Positions 1 through 6,587 of a stretch of 6,587 nucleotides of DNA are shown here, one piece after another. Source of the DNA: Chloroflexota bacterium (GTDB taxonomy: Bacteria; Chloroflexota; Anaerolineae; Anaerolineales; UBA11858); the NCBI GenBank assembly GCA_003513015.1, contig DOTA01000277.1, positions 1 to 6,587 on the forward strand, given 5' to 3'. Made by a program: the position numbers and the translations under genes. Position 1 is the first letter of the stretch. Each line of letters starts with the position of its first letter. The notes beneath the pieces are model-generated. The model was given only the letters and a program-made list of their open reading frames with translations. It was not told the origin of the DNA and made no database searches.

Positions 1-806
1 TCGTAGAGCATTTTTTCGAAATGCGGAATTTTCCAATGGTTATCCACACTGTACCGCGCAAAGCCGCCGCCGACCACATCGTACATGCCGCCCTGGGCCA
101 TGGCTTGCAGAGCGTGCTCGCTGATTTTTAGAGCAGTTTGATCGCTACGAGCGGCGCGTTGCAGCAAAAACTCGATAATCATAGGTTGCGGGAATTTCGG
201 TGCCTGACCCCAGCCGCCATTTTGCCAATCGTAATTTTGTGCCAGCAGTTGGGCAGCCTCCTCCGTGACTTGGGGCGTGAGGGGTGCAGTTGTGCCGGGT
301 TGGGGGGCATTGTTTTGAAGATATGCGCTGATGTTTTGGGCGCTTTCGAGAAGTTGCTGCCGATCTTCCTGCCAGAGTTGGGCCACAGTTTGTAGAACTT
401 CATTGAATCCCGGCATGTTGTAGCGCCGCGCTGGGGGAAAGTAGGTGCCGCCATAGAAGGGCTGGCCCTCGGGAGTCAGAAATACGCTCATGGGCCAGCC
501 GCCCTGGTGCGTCATGGCGACCACGGCCTGCATATAGATGTCATCGATGTCGGGGCGTTCTTCGCGATCGACTTTGATGTTGACAAAGTAGGCGTTCATT
601 AGAGCCGCGGTGGCGTGGTTCTCAAAGGATTCGTGTTCCATTACATGGCACCAGTGGCAAGCGGCATAACCCACGCTCAAAAAGATGGGTTTATCTTCGG
701 CGCGGGCTTTTTCAAGCGCTTCTGCACCCCAGGGAAACCAATCGACGGGGTTATGGGCGTGTTGCAGCAGGTAGGGGGAATTTTCTTGCGCTAAACGGTT
801 GGGCAT
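1..806 (-). CDS. yyaL: DUF255 / YyaL (SPATA20-like) thioredoxin-domain protein, N-terminal 268 codons, cut by left edge
   Basis: This open frame starts at ATG 806-804 and runs off the left edge, so only the N-terminal part is visible; the family is usually about 600-700 residues. The start [20 protein letters not shown] is the classic family opening. It is followed by a thioredoxin-like domain with the CHWC motif (Cys50 and Cys53, context CHWCHVM), DREERPDID (about 80-88), GGWPM (102-106), TYFPP (121-125), APKFP (about 202-206) and HFEKMLY at the edge. In known members an alpha/alpha-barrel related to six-hairpin glycosidases and epimerases follows the thioredoxin fold; that part lies mostly outside the window. 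The biochemical role of the family is not settled. No signal peptide is visible, so it is probably cytoplasmic. It begins 8 bases after the stop of the secreted-protein gene, with only a weak AGAG ribosome-binding sequence, which suggests co-transcription and perhaps translational coupling. Family assignment is very sure; function is not. Confidence 0.95.
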   Translation of the reverse strand, partial: MPNRLAQENSPYLLQHAHNPVDWFPWGAEALEKARAEDKPIFLSVGYAACHWCHVMEHESFENHATAALMNAYFVNIKVDREERPDIDDIYMQAVVAMTHQGGWPMSVFLTPEGQPFYGGTYFPPARRYNMPGFNEVLQTVAQLWQEDRQQLLESAQNISAYLQNNAPQPGTTAPLTPQVTEEAAQLLAQNYDWQNGGWGQAPKFPQPMIIEFLLQRAARSDQTALKISEHALQAMAQGGMYDVVGGGFARYSVDNHWKIPHFEKMLY

Positions 807-814
807 AGGTTTCT

Positions 815-2326
815 CTATTTTACTACCAGCGGCAGGTATATTCTTTCGGTCAGATTAGGGTTGTCGATGGCCCAAATGACTTTTAAGGTTGGTCGGCCTA
901 CCTCATCCCAATCGCCAACTTCGGAGCCGGTGAAATATTTGCTGGTATCACGGCCGGTATCTGAACTGTAAATTGCCAGGTTGGCAGGGTTTCCCGCCGC
1001 GAAAGCTTCGGCTATCGCTTTGGTTGCATCCCAAATGTAGGCTTGGCCGGGCCAGACAGGCGGAATATAAGGGTAGGGGAAAACCTCGATCGCCGAGATG
1101 TTTTCTTGTGCCATGGGGGCATTATTCCAGTGGATGGTCATCTCTCCCCAATCGTCGGTGACACTAAATAGGTGTACCCACGAGTAGGGCGGTTGGGGGT
1201 CATTGGGGTCACTTTCGGCGGCATTTCCCCAGAAATGCAACGTGAGTGTTGCCGAGATGATTTCTGCGCCTTGTGGAATAGCATCTAGCTGAAACCGCAG
1301 AAAGCTTTTGTTGTAACACGGGAAGTGAGTGGGCTTGATTTCGCTGCCTGTGAATAAATCGGCATCATCGCCGTGATTGGTTTCGCCTTCCCCTTCGTGG
1401 CCGCCATTGCACCAGCCACCCCCACCCATCCAGGCATCTTCGACTGTGTTATCGGTAGGCGAAGCTGCTCGAATGATGGTACTGCCACTCGGGATTTGAG
1501 TGGATGGCGTGTATTGACTCACACCAAAGTGGATTTCGCCCCAGGTGGATGGGTTGCTGGCCTGGAAAGTTTCAGGCCAAAATTCCGGTGCAACTGCTCC
1601 CGCGGGTGGGTTATCATCCCGGTCGAAGAGTTGCACACCCAACCCCCACAAGCTTCCTGCCGCGGGGGGCCCAGAATACCCTAAGGTTGACCAGGGAATC
1701 ACAAAGCTGGCGATCCAACCAAAATCAATCCCGCAAGCGTTGTCATTTAAACCCGGATCGCACGACCACGAGGGCATTGCCAGAGCCGTCCAACTGCCAT
1801 CCCAATTTTCATTCCAGGTAGAACCATTGCCGCGAGCCTCACGTTGGTAGTTTGAGGCATTCGGCAAATTATTGTTATTGCCCAATAAAAATAGATAGTC
1901 ATCCGTCTGCGGGGTCAGGGCATGGTTGTGAACGGTATCCAAATAGATTGCTATCGCATCATATTGGCTAAGGTCATCGCCGCTTTGGGGATTGGTGTTA
2001 TACCACAGGTAGTAGTCAACGATCGTCAGGCGAATCTCAAGGGCTTGCGGGGTGTAAGCCAGGCGCGCATCGGCATAATTTTTGCCGGGAAAGCCTTGTT
2101 CGTTGATGCCAAACCAGAAGATTGCTGATTTTGCCCAGGTAATATTATTTTCAAAATAGGGGATATTCGTTCGGCGTGGGGTAGCATCAGCAATCAACAC
2201 TTCAGACTGATTTTGATCCGCAAAATTCAGCGTGGAAGCCAGGATGGTTCCTGGTTTGGGGAAAGCATTTACGAGTACCAGGATCAGTGAAATTGATAAT
2301 AAATAGAGAAATTTGATAGTTTTCAT
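815..2326 (-). CDS. Secreted two-domain protein: CBM9/DOMON-like domain plus DNRLRE domain, YLPLVVK C-terminus
   Basis: The predicted product is an exported protein of 503 residues. Residues 1 to about 21-30 form a signal peptide: MKTIK, a hydrophobic core, and possible cleavage after VNA (21) or ILA (30). Residues about 53-268 look like a CBM9/DOMON-type beta-sandwich ([34 protein letters not shown] and a closing WGEIHFG). Residues about 281-485 match the DNRLRE pattern: SFLRFQL, an IP-G-xx-I-xx-ATLTLHF strand, [14 protein letters not shown], and PTLKVIW at the end. The protein ends in [10 protein letters not shown]. These domains are usual in cell-surface proteins; the first commonly binds carbohydrate, but no ligand or catalytic site can be named. 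I chose ATG 2326 because it places the signal peptide at the N-terminus. The longer frame opens at TTG 2365, inside the terminator of the upstream operon, and would add a 13-residue leader. The yyaL-like gene follows after 8 bases. Four cysteines (189, 198, 306, 337) could form disulfides outside the cell. Confidence 0.85.
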   Translation of the reverse strand: MKTIKFLYLLSISLILVLVNAFPKPGTILASTLNFADQNQSEVLIADATPRRTNIPYFENNITWAKSAIFWFGINEQGFPGKNYADARLAYTPQALEIRLTIVDYYLWYNTNPQSGDDLSQYDAIAIYLDTVHNHALTPQTDDYLFLLGNNNNLPNASNYQREARGNGSTWNENWDGSWTALAMPSWSCDPGLNDNACGIDFGWIASFVIPWSTLGYSGPPAAGSLWGLGVQLFDRDDNPPAGAVAPEFWPETFQASNPSTWGEIHFGVSQYTPSTQIPSGSTIIRAASPTDNTVEDAWMGGGGWCNGGHEGEGETNHGDDADLFTGSEIKPTHFPCYNKSFLRFQLDAIPQGAEIISATLTLHFWGNAAESDPNDPQPPYSWVHLFSVTDDWGEMTIHWNNAPMAQENISAIEVFPYPYIPPVWPGQAYIWDATKAIAEAFAAGNPANLAIYSSDTGRDTSKYFTGSEVGDWDEVGRPTLKVIWAIDNPNLTERIYLPLVVK

Positions 2327-2478
2327 AGCATTTACCCATAAAAAAATATTTTTGTGCTTTACCAAAAAGGGCAGAGAATTAAGAACTTGAGTTCACTTAA
2401 TGCTCTGCCCTGACGAACTTGGATCAATTTTAGTAATAAAACCTGGTTAGGTTCACACGAAAATGCCTACAAGGTGAT
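2327..2478 (-). promoter_or_regulatory. Leader/intergenic region before the secreted-protein gene; promoter not resolved
   Basis: These 152 bases separate the BY-kinase stop from the chosen start of the secreted protein, the only sizeable gap in the window. In transcription order it holds 68 bases, the terminator hairpin, then 38 AT-rich bases up to the ATG. The best promoter-like pair I see is GTGAAC (2456-2451) and TAAAAT (2432-2427), 18 bases apart, but the first box is a poor match to TTGACA. That promoter would place the terminator at the very start of the transcript. The AT-rich piece between hairpin and ATG contains no good -35/-10 pair. The ribosome-binding site is also weak (GGGT about 11 bases upstream of the ATG). 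The second block may have its own promoter here or may depend on read-through. Confidence 0.25.
2364..2410 (-). terminator. Intrinsic terminator of the polysaccharide operon
   Basis: Reading the minus strand, GGGCAGAG (2410-2403) pairs perfectly with CTCTGCCC (2376-2369). After one mismatch (2402/2377) the stem continues with ATTAAG/CTTAAT (2401-2396 with 2383-2378) and can extend into a GAAC/GTTC inner pairing, giving a stem of roughly 15-18 pairs. TTTTT (2368-2364) follows the GC-rich base directly. The plus strand has no T-run after the stem, so the signal acts in the minus direction only. It lies 69 bases after the BY-kinase stop and marks the likely 3' end of that transcript. Confidence 0.75.
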
Positions 2479-4230
2479 CTACCCAAAGGTTAGCAAGCCT
2501 CTCAGTTTCGGATTTCGGCCTTGGGGAACATCTTCGGAATGGCTGCTAATTTCGCGGTTTTGCTCGTTCAAAATTATTTCCGGATCAGGTTTCATCTCAT
2601 CTTTAGGAGGTTCGCTGGTCGCGTCCGTTTCTACGCCAGGCTCTTGAGGGTTGTTCTCAATTTCTGTCTCAGAAATATCCGCGTCATTTTGTTCAGAATC
2701 AGGGATGTTGTAATAGCTGCCATAATATTTTGAATAATAATTAGAACCGCTTGAGATTTTGTTGATGATTACACCCAGAACGGAAGTCCCCGTGCGTTCG
2801 ATTTGAACCATCATCTCTTTAACCGTATCCCTACGCGATTTTCCCAGTTGCACGACAAGCAGGATGCCATCCACTTTTTTAGCGAGTACTGCGGCATCGG
2901 TAACAAAAAGGGGCGGGCTGTCAACTACGATCAAGTCAGCCATGCCTTTGATGTGGGTTAAGATGCGATCCATCTTTTCGGACCCCAACAATTCCGTGGG
3001 GTTTGGCGGGCACGAGCCACTGGGGATGATGGTCAACCTTTGATCCAGAGTAAAGACCACATCTTTCAACTTGGCCGGGCTATTTAGCAGCGTGCTGAGG
3101 CCGGTATCTTGTTCCAATTTAAGGGCCTCTTTCATCTTAGATTTACGCAAATCGCCATCGACAAACACCACTTTTTTATTTGCCTGTGTGGCAATTTGGG
3201 CATAGTTCAGCGCGATGGTGGATTTGCCTTCCGAAATTGCTGAACCTGAAATCATAATTGTTTTCGTCTCAACACCGAGCAAATCAACGTTGATTCTCAA
3301 ATTGCGGAAAGCATCCGAAATTGGCGAGCGAGGGTGATTCGTGACAAAATGCCACCGATCTTCTTTGCGGGGAATCTCTGGAATATACCCTAAAATTGGG
3401 GCTTTAATGAGCCTTTTTACTTCATCGACCGTTTTGATGGTTTTATCGAGAAATTCGAGCAAATATGCGGCTGCCGCGGCCAAAGTAAAACCTACCGCAG
3501 CGGATAGCCCTACAGTCACCAGCATCTTTGACCCTACCGGGCTTGTGGGCACATGCGGTTGTTCGATGATGGTTAAGGTATTGATAGCGCCTTTTTCGGT
3601 GTTGGAAAGCAAATTTGCATAGTTCAATTGCAGGGAGGCCAAACTATTTTTGAGTGAGCTGATCTGGTTTTGGGTGTCAGAAATTTCCCGGGCGCTATTT
3701 AATTCGCCCAATAACTGGCTTAAATCTTCGAGTTCTGCCTGTGTATCGGTGATTTGCTTTTGCAAGGTGTCAAGTTGTTGGCTAATAAACGCTTGCCGTT
3801 CCACATCCGCTTGATTTGTACTGGTGGGACTTCCCAAAATTAATTGATTGGCGATTTCGCTGGCTACAATTTGCGCCCTTTGGGGATCGGTATCAACGAC
3901 TACGATTTCGATCAACTGTGTATTGGGGACCGCTGTTACGGAATATTCCGGCAACCAATCCAAACCCAAAGCTTCCATCGTGGCATCCCGCAAAGGCTCA
4001 CGGTTAGCGATGTTGGCATAGGATACAGCCAGTTGTTCCTCAAGACTAAATTGCACTGAGGTTGGGTTAGGGTTCTCGATCGTGCGGCCAATCATAAGGG
4101 TAGCTCTCGATTGGTAAGTGGGAGGCTGCTGACGCGCTACAGCAAAGCTGGCACCAGCGGCAATCACTGTGGCAAGCACAATCAACCACCACCAACGGCG
4201 TAAGGGGTAAATTAGTTCGGCGATATCCAT
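2479..4230 (-). CDS. Wzz-like chain-length determinant fused to BY-kinase (CpsD/CapB/Wzc-type tyrosine autokinase)
   Basis: This 583-residue inner-membrane protein is expected to control polysaccharide chain length and export through cycles of Tyr autophosphorylation. A Wzz domain (about 1-235) has a first membrane segment at about 13-30 (WWWLIVLA), an extracytoplasmic part with a coiled-coil-like stretch (about 141-210), and a proline motif (P225, P228, P231) before the second segment (about 236-258). The cytoplasmic kinase carries the oligomerisation motif DAFRNLR (306-312), Walker A SAISEGKST (330-338, Lys336), Walker A' VFVDGDLR (355-362, Asp358 and Asp360) and Walker B IVVDSPP (434-440, Asp437). 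The tyrosine cluster is YYSKYYGSYY (498-507). Two things are odd: the P-loop lacks the usual Pro-Gly, and a 76-residue Asp/Glu/Pro/Asn-rich tail follows the tyrosines, which normally end the protein. The ATG has an AGG 9 bases upstream. It follows the GT4 gene by 24 bases and precedes the terminator. It could be called wzc- or cpsD-like, but I give no symbol. Confidence 0.95.
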   Translation of the reverse strand: MDIAELIYPLRRWWWLIVLATVIAAGASFAVARQQPPTYQSRATLMIGRTIENPNPTSVQFSLEEQLAVSYANIANREPLRDATMEALGLDWLPEYSVTAVPNTQLIEIVVVDTDPQRAQIVASEIANQLILGSPTSTNQADVERQAFISQQLDTLQKQITDTQAELEDLSQLLGELNSAREISDTQNQISSLKNSLASLQLNYANLLSNTEKGAINTLTIIEQPHVPTSPVGSKMLVTVGLSAAVGFTLAAAAAYLLEFLDKTIKTVDEVKRLIKAPILGYIPEIPRKEDRWHFVTNHPRSPISDAFRNLRINVDLLGVETKTIMISGSAISEGKSTIALNYAQIATQANKKVVFVDGDLRKSKMKEALKLEQDTGLSTLLNSPAKLKDVVFTLDQRLTIIPSGSCPPNPTELLGSEKMDRILTHIKGMADLIVVDSPPLFVTDAAVLAKKVDGILLVVQLGKSRRDTVKEMMVQIERTGTSVLGVIINKISSGSNYYSKYYGSYYNIPDSEQNDADISETEIENNPQEPGVETDATSEPPKDEMKPDPEIILNEQNREISSHSEDVPQGRNPKLRGLLTFG

Positions 4231-4239
4231 ATAATAGAA

Positions 4240-4244
4240 CCTGT
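4240..4244 (-). promoter_or_regulatory. Ribosome-binding site of the Wzz/BY-kinase gene
   Basis: The minus strand reads AACAGG here, with the AGG core at 4242-4240 separated from ATG 4230 by 9 bases. It is a short but well-placed match to the anti-Shine-Dalgarno sequence and supports this start. It lies inside the 24-base gap after the GT4 stop, so the kinase is translated separately within the operon. Confidence 0.5.
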
Positions 4245-4254
4245 TTTCATGAGA

Positions 4255-5523
4255 TTAGCTTAATTGCGGTTGAAACTTTTGCTGTTTCACTTTGGTATAG
4301 ATGTTTTCAAGGTCTTCGCCAATTTTATTCCAATCGTGGTTCTGTTCCACGAACAATCGGCCGGCATTGCCAATTTTGCTGCGAAAAATTTCATTGTCTA
4401 ACAACTCAAGCGTGGCCTGGGCGAAAGCCTCTGGGGTTTCCCCAACCAATATATTTTCGTCGGGTTTTGCCGTGATCGCCGAAATCGCTTGCGGGGTTGC
4501 TACAACCGGCGTGCCGCAGGCCATGGCTTCCAACACTTTGTTTTGAATCCCCGCACCATATAAAATTGGCGAAACGGCGATGCTGGCTTTATGCAGGTAT
4601 GGCAAAACCGATTCCACAAATCCTGTTACGCTGATAGCCGGGTTTTTCGCCAAAGCCAGGATTTCATTCGAAGGGTCTTTTCCCACGATCCAAAGTTTCA
4701 CATCTGGCCGTCGCTCCCAAATGAGCGGCATAATTTCATTCACCAAATATAGTACCATGTTTATATTGGCATGGTAACTCATTTTGCCGCTCACCACTAG
4801 GGTGGCGGCCTCGCGAGAAACCGTTTCATCGGGCTTGAAATAGCCCAAATCCACCCCGTTTGGCAGCACCGTGATTACGGGTTCCTGGTTTCCATCCGAG
4901 GGTATCAGGGATTGAAAAGCCTCTTTATCTACGTGGGAGGTCACTAAAACTTCATTGAATTGGCCCGTCAGCCAGCCCTCATATTTTTCTGTGCGCGGCA
5001 AATCGAAGCCGGTGATCAGGCGGCTGAATCCCATTTTTGAACTGGAGGATGCCTGACGGAACAAATGACTGATGCTATCAACGCTATCCCAAACGATGGG
5101 CGGCCAAAGATTCTCCTGGGTTTGGGGGTGTTTCTGACCCTCGGAGAGCAACTCCACCCCAAATTTGGCCCCGCGCAAATGCTCAATATGGATCACATCA
5201 AAACGGTCGTCGGGGGCGCTCTCCAGAATTAAATCCCTGAGGGTGGCAGCCAACTCCGGTTGCCAGCAATACACGGCCTGTAAGGGAGTGGAGGTGGGCA
5301 AAGCCCGCCCGCAATTGTAAAGAGATCGCCAATTCGGCAGCGGATAGGCGTAAATCTTCTGGCAGTAGGGTTCCAAATCTCGGATCGCAGCCCGCTCGGC
5401 TTCATCGGTCCACAGGGTCAAAAGCGTGATGTGATGCCCTCGGCTGGCCAGCGTCCGAATCAAATTATAGGGTCGCACCCGAATTAACGTGGGCACATAC
5501 GGCACCAGAAAGAGAATCTTCAT
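4255..5523 (-). CDS. Glycosyltransferase family 4 (GT-B fold), resembling the PEP-CTERM/EpsH1-associated sugar transferase family
   Basis: This 422-residue cytoplasmic or membrane-associated enzyme probably transfers a nucleotide-activated sugar onto a growing lipid-linked glycan. The N-terminal Rossmann half opens with MKILFLVPYVPT and includes FDVIHIEHLRGA (108-119) and VWDSVDSISHLFR (144-156). The C-terminal donor-binding half starts near PNGVD (221-225), followed by SGKMSYHANIN (245-255), LWIVGKDPS (277-285), VTGFVESVLPYL (299-310) and the signature GIQNKVLEAMACGTPVVAT (325-343, Glu332). The GIQNKVLEAMA form, without the first Glu of the usual EX7E pair, is what I recall for the stp1-type family (TIGR03087), which is linked to exopolysaccharide/exosortase loci; this is resemblance, not a search result. 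Length is normal and no membrane segment is seen. The ATG lies 4 bases after the stop of the GT39 gene, with GAAGG 9 bases upstream, so the two are probably coupled. Sugar and linkage cannot be told. Confidence 0.92.
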   Translation of the reverse strand: MKILFLVPYVPTLIRVRPYNLIRTLASRGHHITLLTLWTDEAERAAIRDLEPYCQKIYAYPLPNWRSLYNCGRALPTSTPLQAVYCWQPELAATLRDLILESAPDDRFDVIHIEHLRGAKFGVELLSEGQKHPQTQENLWPPIVWDSVDSISHLFRQASSSSKMGFSRLITGFDLPRTEKYEGWLTGQFNEVLVTSHVDKEAFQSLIPSDGNQEPVITVLPNGVDLGYFKPDETVSREAATLVVSGKMSYHANINMVLYLVNEIMPLIWERRPDVKLWIVGKDPSNEILALAKNPAISVTGFVESVLPYLHKASIAVSPILYGAGIQNKVLEAMACGTPVVATPQAISAITAKPDENILVGETPEAFAQATLELLDNEIFRSKIGNAGRLFVEQNHDWNKIGEDLENIYTKVKQQKFQPQLS

Positions 5524-5527
5524 AACG

Positions 5528-6587
5528 CTAGGCCTTCAAAGCTTTCCGCCCGCTAAAATAATGGAATCCCTCATAAAGCGGGATGGCTGAAAAAATGACC
5601 AGTAAAGCATCGATGGGCAGCCGGTAGCGAATCAACGTCCAGGTCATGATATGAATCAGCGCGTAGATGAAGATAAACAGATACACGAGAAAATAGGGCG
5701 ATACGATTTTAAACTTGAATTTTGCCTCTTTCCAAAAGGGTACCCGGATCAGCCCATACAGCATAAACGGCCACAGCAGCCCAAAACTGAAGACGCGTGA
5801 GATGTTACTGATCGTCCCGGAATCTGGCGAGGGCCAGAACATAAAATAGGGCGGAATCCGGCTGAGGGAAAGCAAGATATACCTTCCCGGATCATCCAGA
5901 ATAAATTGAATGCCGCGCTTTAATAATTCTTGTTCGAGGGCGGCTTCATCCAGGCTCCGCACTTCTTGGGGGATGAGTTCCTGGTAGCTGCCCATTTCGG
6001 GTGGCAAAATTGGCTCAAAGTGCGTGCCGTAGATCGGGTGATTGCCCCAAAAGAAAGCATACCCGGAATTGGTGTTGAGCAAAACAAAACGATCAAAACG
6101 GGCATAATTATAGATGGTGAAGGGCAAAATCATGGTGACGATGATGACCGCGGCCAGTACCAATGCCGGGATGAGTGATTTTGTGCCGGTTTTGCGGCCA
6201 CTCCACCAAACCCAAAGAAACAGAAACGGCACAAATAACATAAAGAGTTGCCGGAGAAGCACGGCGATCCCGGCGATGAGACCCAAAAGCAGGGCATATT
6301 TAACTTTCTGCCACTTTTCAGTTGAACGGTTGGTCTCTACCAGCAGCATCGCCATGTACAAACTCGCTAAAATGGCGAGAATATAAAACGATTCGGTCAT
6401 CAGCGTGGCGGCATAATACACAAAATAGATATAGACCGCCGAAATTCCGGCAGCAATCAGGCCAATTGCCTCGGAAAACAGGTATTTTCCCAGCTTATAG
6501 GTCATCCAGGGCAGCAGCGCGCCGGCGATGATCGCCTGTAGGATTCGGGCCATTAGTGGGTTGGGGCCAAAAATGGTGTAGACCAGC
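5528..6587 (-). CDS. GT39-type (ArnT/PMT-like) membrane glycosyltransferase, C-terminal 352 residues, cut by right edge
   Basis: The frame is open to the right edge, so the N-terminus is missing. The in-frame ATG at 6553 is probably internal, because the 11 residues before it (LVYTIFGPNPL) read straight into MARILQAIIAGALL, a usual GT39 sequence after the first periplasmic loop. The protein is a GT-C enzyme that would use a polyprenyl-phosphate sugar on the outer face of the inner membrane. Counting from Met 6553, it shows many hydrophobic segments (about 28-50, 55-72, 86-115, 127-147, 222-240, 252-270, 284-305, 312-328), a TESFYILAILA segment (53-63), an NSGYAFFWGNHP loop (162-173) that matches the GN-N-P loop common in the family, and a late RYRLP motif (309-313). 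The catalytic acidic residues expected in the first periplasmic loop lie outside the window, so activity cannot be judged. Its TAG stop is 4 bases before the GT4 start, so the two are in one operon. Confidence 0.85.
   Translation of the reverse strand, partial: LVYTIFGPNPLMARILQAIIAGALLPWMTYKLGKYLFSEAIGLIAAGISAVYIYFVYYAATLMTESFYILAILASLYMAMLLVETNRSTEKWQKVKYALLLGLIAGIAVLLRQLFMLFVPFLFLWVWWSGRKTGTKSLIPALVLAAVIIVTMILPFTIYNYARFDRFVLLNTNSGYAFFWGNHPIYGTHFEPILPPEMGSYQELIPQEVRSLDEAALEQELLKRGIQFILDDPGRYILLSLSRIPPYFMFWPSPDSGTISNISRVFSFGLLWPFMLYGLIRVPFWKEAKFKFKIVSPYFLVYLFIFIYALIHIMTWTLIRYRLPIDALLVIFSAIPLYEGFHYFSGRKALKA
5533..5537 (-). promoter_or_regulatory. Ribosome-binding site of the GT4 gene, inside the end of the GT39 gene
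   Basis: GAAGG on the minus strand ends 9 bases before ATG 5523 and lies within the last codons of the GT39 gene. This is the best Shine-Dalgarno match among the starts in the window. Its position suggests the GT4 gene is translated by ribosomes finishing or re-starting after the GT39 stop. Confidence 0.6.

Noticed and set aside
138..454. Small open frames on both strands opposite or out of frame with the yyaL-like gene
   Set aside because: The minus-strand frame through this stretch encodes an unmistakable DUF255 protein, and the alternatives have no family-like sequence.
1..806. The CHWC protein as the oxidant that forms disulfides in the neighbouring secreted protein
   Set aside because: No signal peptide or membrane segment is visible in the YyaL-like protein, so it should not meet the exported protein after secretion.
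1373..1850. Overlapping plus-strand open frames of about 100 codons
   Set aside because: They lie wholly opposite the well-supported secreted-protein gene, overlap each other in different frames and show no domain or ribosome-binding site. They are shadows of the real gene.
2324..2365. Longer start (TTG at 2365) for the secreted protein, adding 13 residues
   Set aside because: The TTG lies in the T-run of the terminator and the added residues push the signal peptide away from the N-terminus. ATG 2326 gives a normal signal peptide.
2440..2453. Small inverted repeat AACCT-GGTT-AGGTT as a second terminator or operator
   Set aside because: The stem is only five pairs and no T-run follows on either strand; chance is a sufficient explanation.
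6551..6553. ATG at 6553 as the true start of the GT39 protein
   Set aside because: The frame stays open to the right edge, and the residues before this Met match typical GT39 sequence, so the gene begins outside the window.
1..6587. CRISPR array, tRNA, insertion sequence or phage-related gene
   Set aside because: No regular repeats, cloverleaf-like stretch, transposase or terminal inverted repeats were found; the window is almost completely filled by five coding genes.

Overview
The window holds five genes, all on the minus strand, so transcription runs from high to low coordinates. It looks like part of an envelope or exopolysaccharide locus of a bacterium, most likely Chloroflexota (Anaerolineae-like). 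That guess rests on protein style: a fused Wzz/BY-kinase, a GT39 protein of the GN-N/H-P type, and above all a secreted protein ending in YLPLVVK. As I remember it, a YLPLV-type tail recurs at the C-terminus of secreted Chloroflexota proteins. No rRNA or marker gene here settles the taxonomy.

In transcription order, the first block (6587 to 2479) is a tight polysaccharide operon. It starts with a GT39-type multi-pass membrane glycosyltransferase cut by the right window edge. A GT4 (GT-B fold) cytoplasmic glycosyltransferase follows 4 bases later. After 24 more bases comes a 583-residue Wzz-like chain-length protein fused to a BY-kinase. The first two would build or modify a lipid-linked glycan, and the third would control its polymerisation and export through Tyr phosphorylation. 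The block ends at a convincing intrinsic terminator (2364-2410).

The second block (2326 to the left edge) begins 38 bases after that terminator. It encodes a secreted protein of about 503 residues with a CBM9/DOMON-like beta-sandwich, a DNRLRE domain and the YLPLVVK tail. Eight bases later comes a DUF255/YyaL (SPATA20-like) thioredoxin-domain protein, cut by the left edge. The two are probably co-transcribed.

There are no tRNAs, CRISPR arrays, insertion sequences or long repeats. The points most worth a second look are the 76-residue acidic tail after the kinase's tyrosine cluster, the variant P-loop of that kinase, the two-domain secreted protein, and the unresolved promoter of the second block beside the terminator hairpin.
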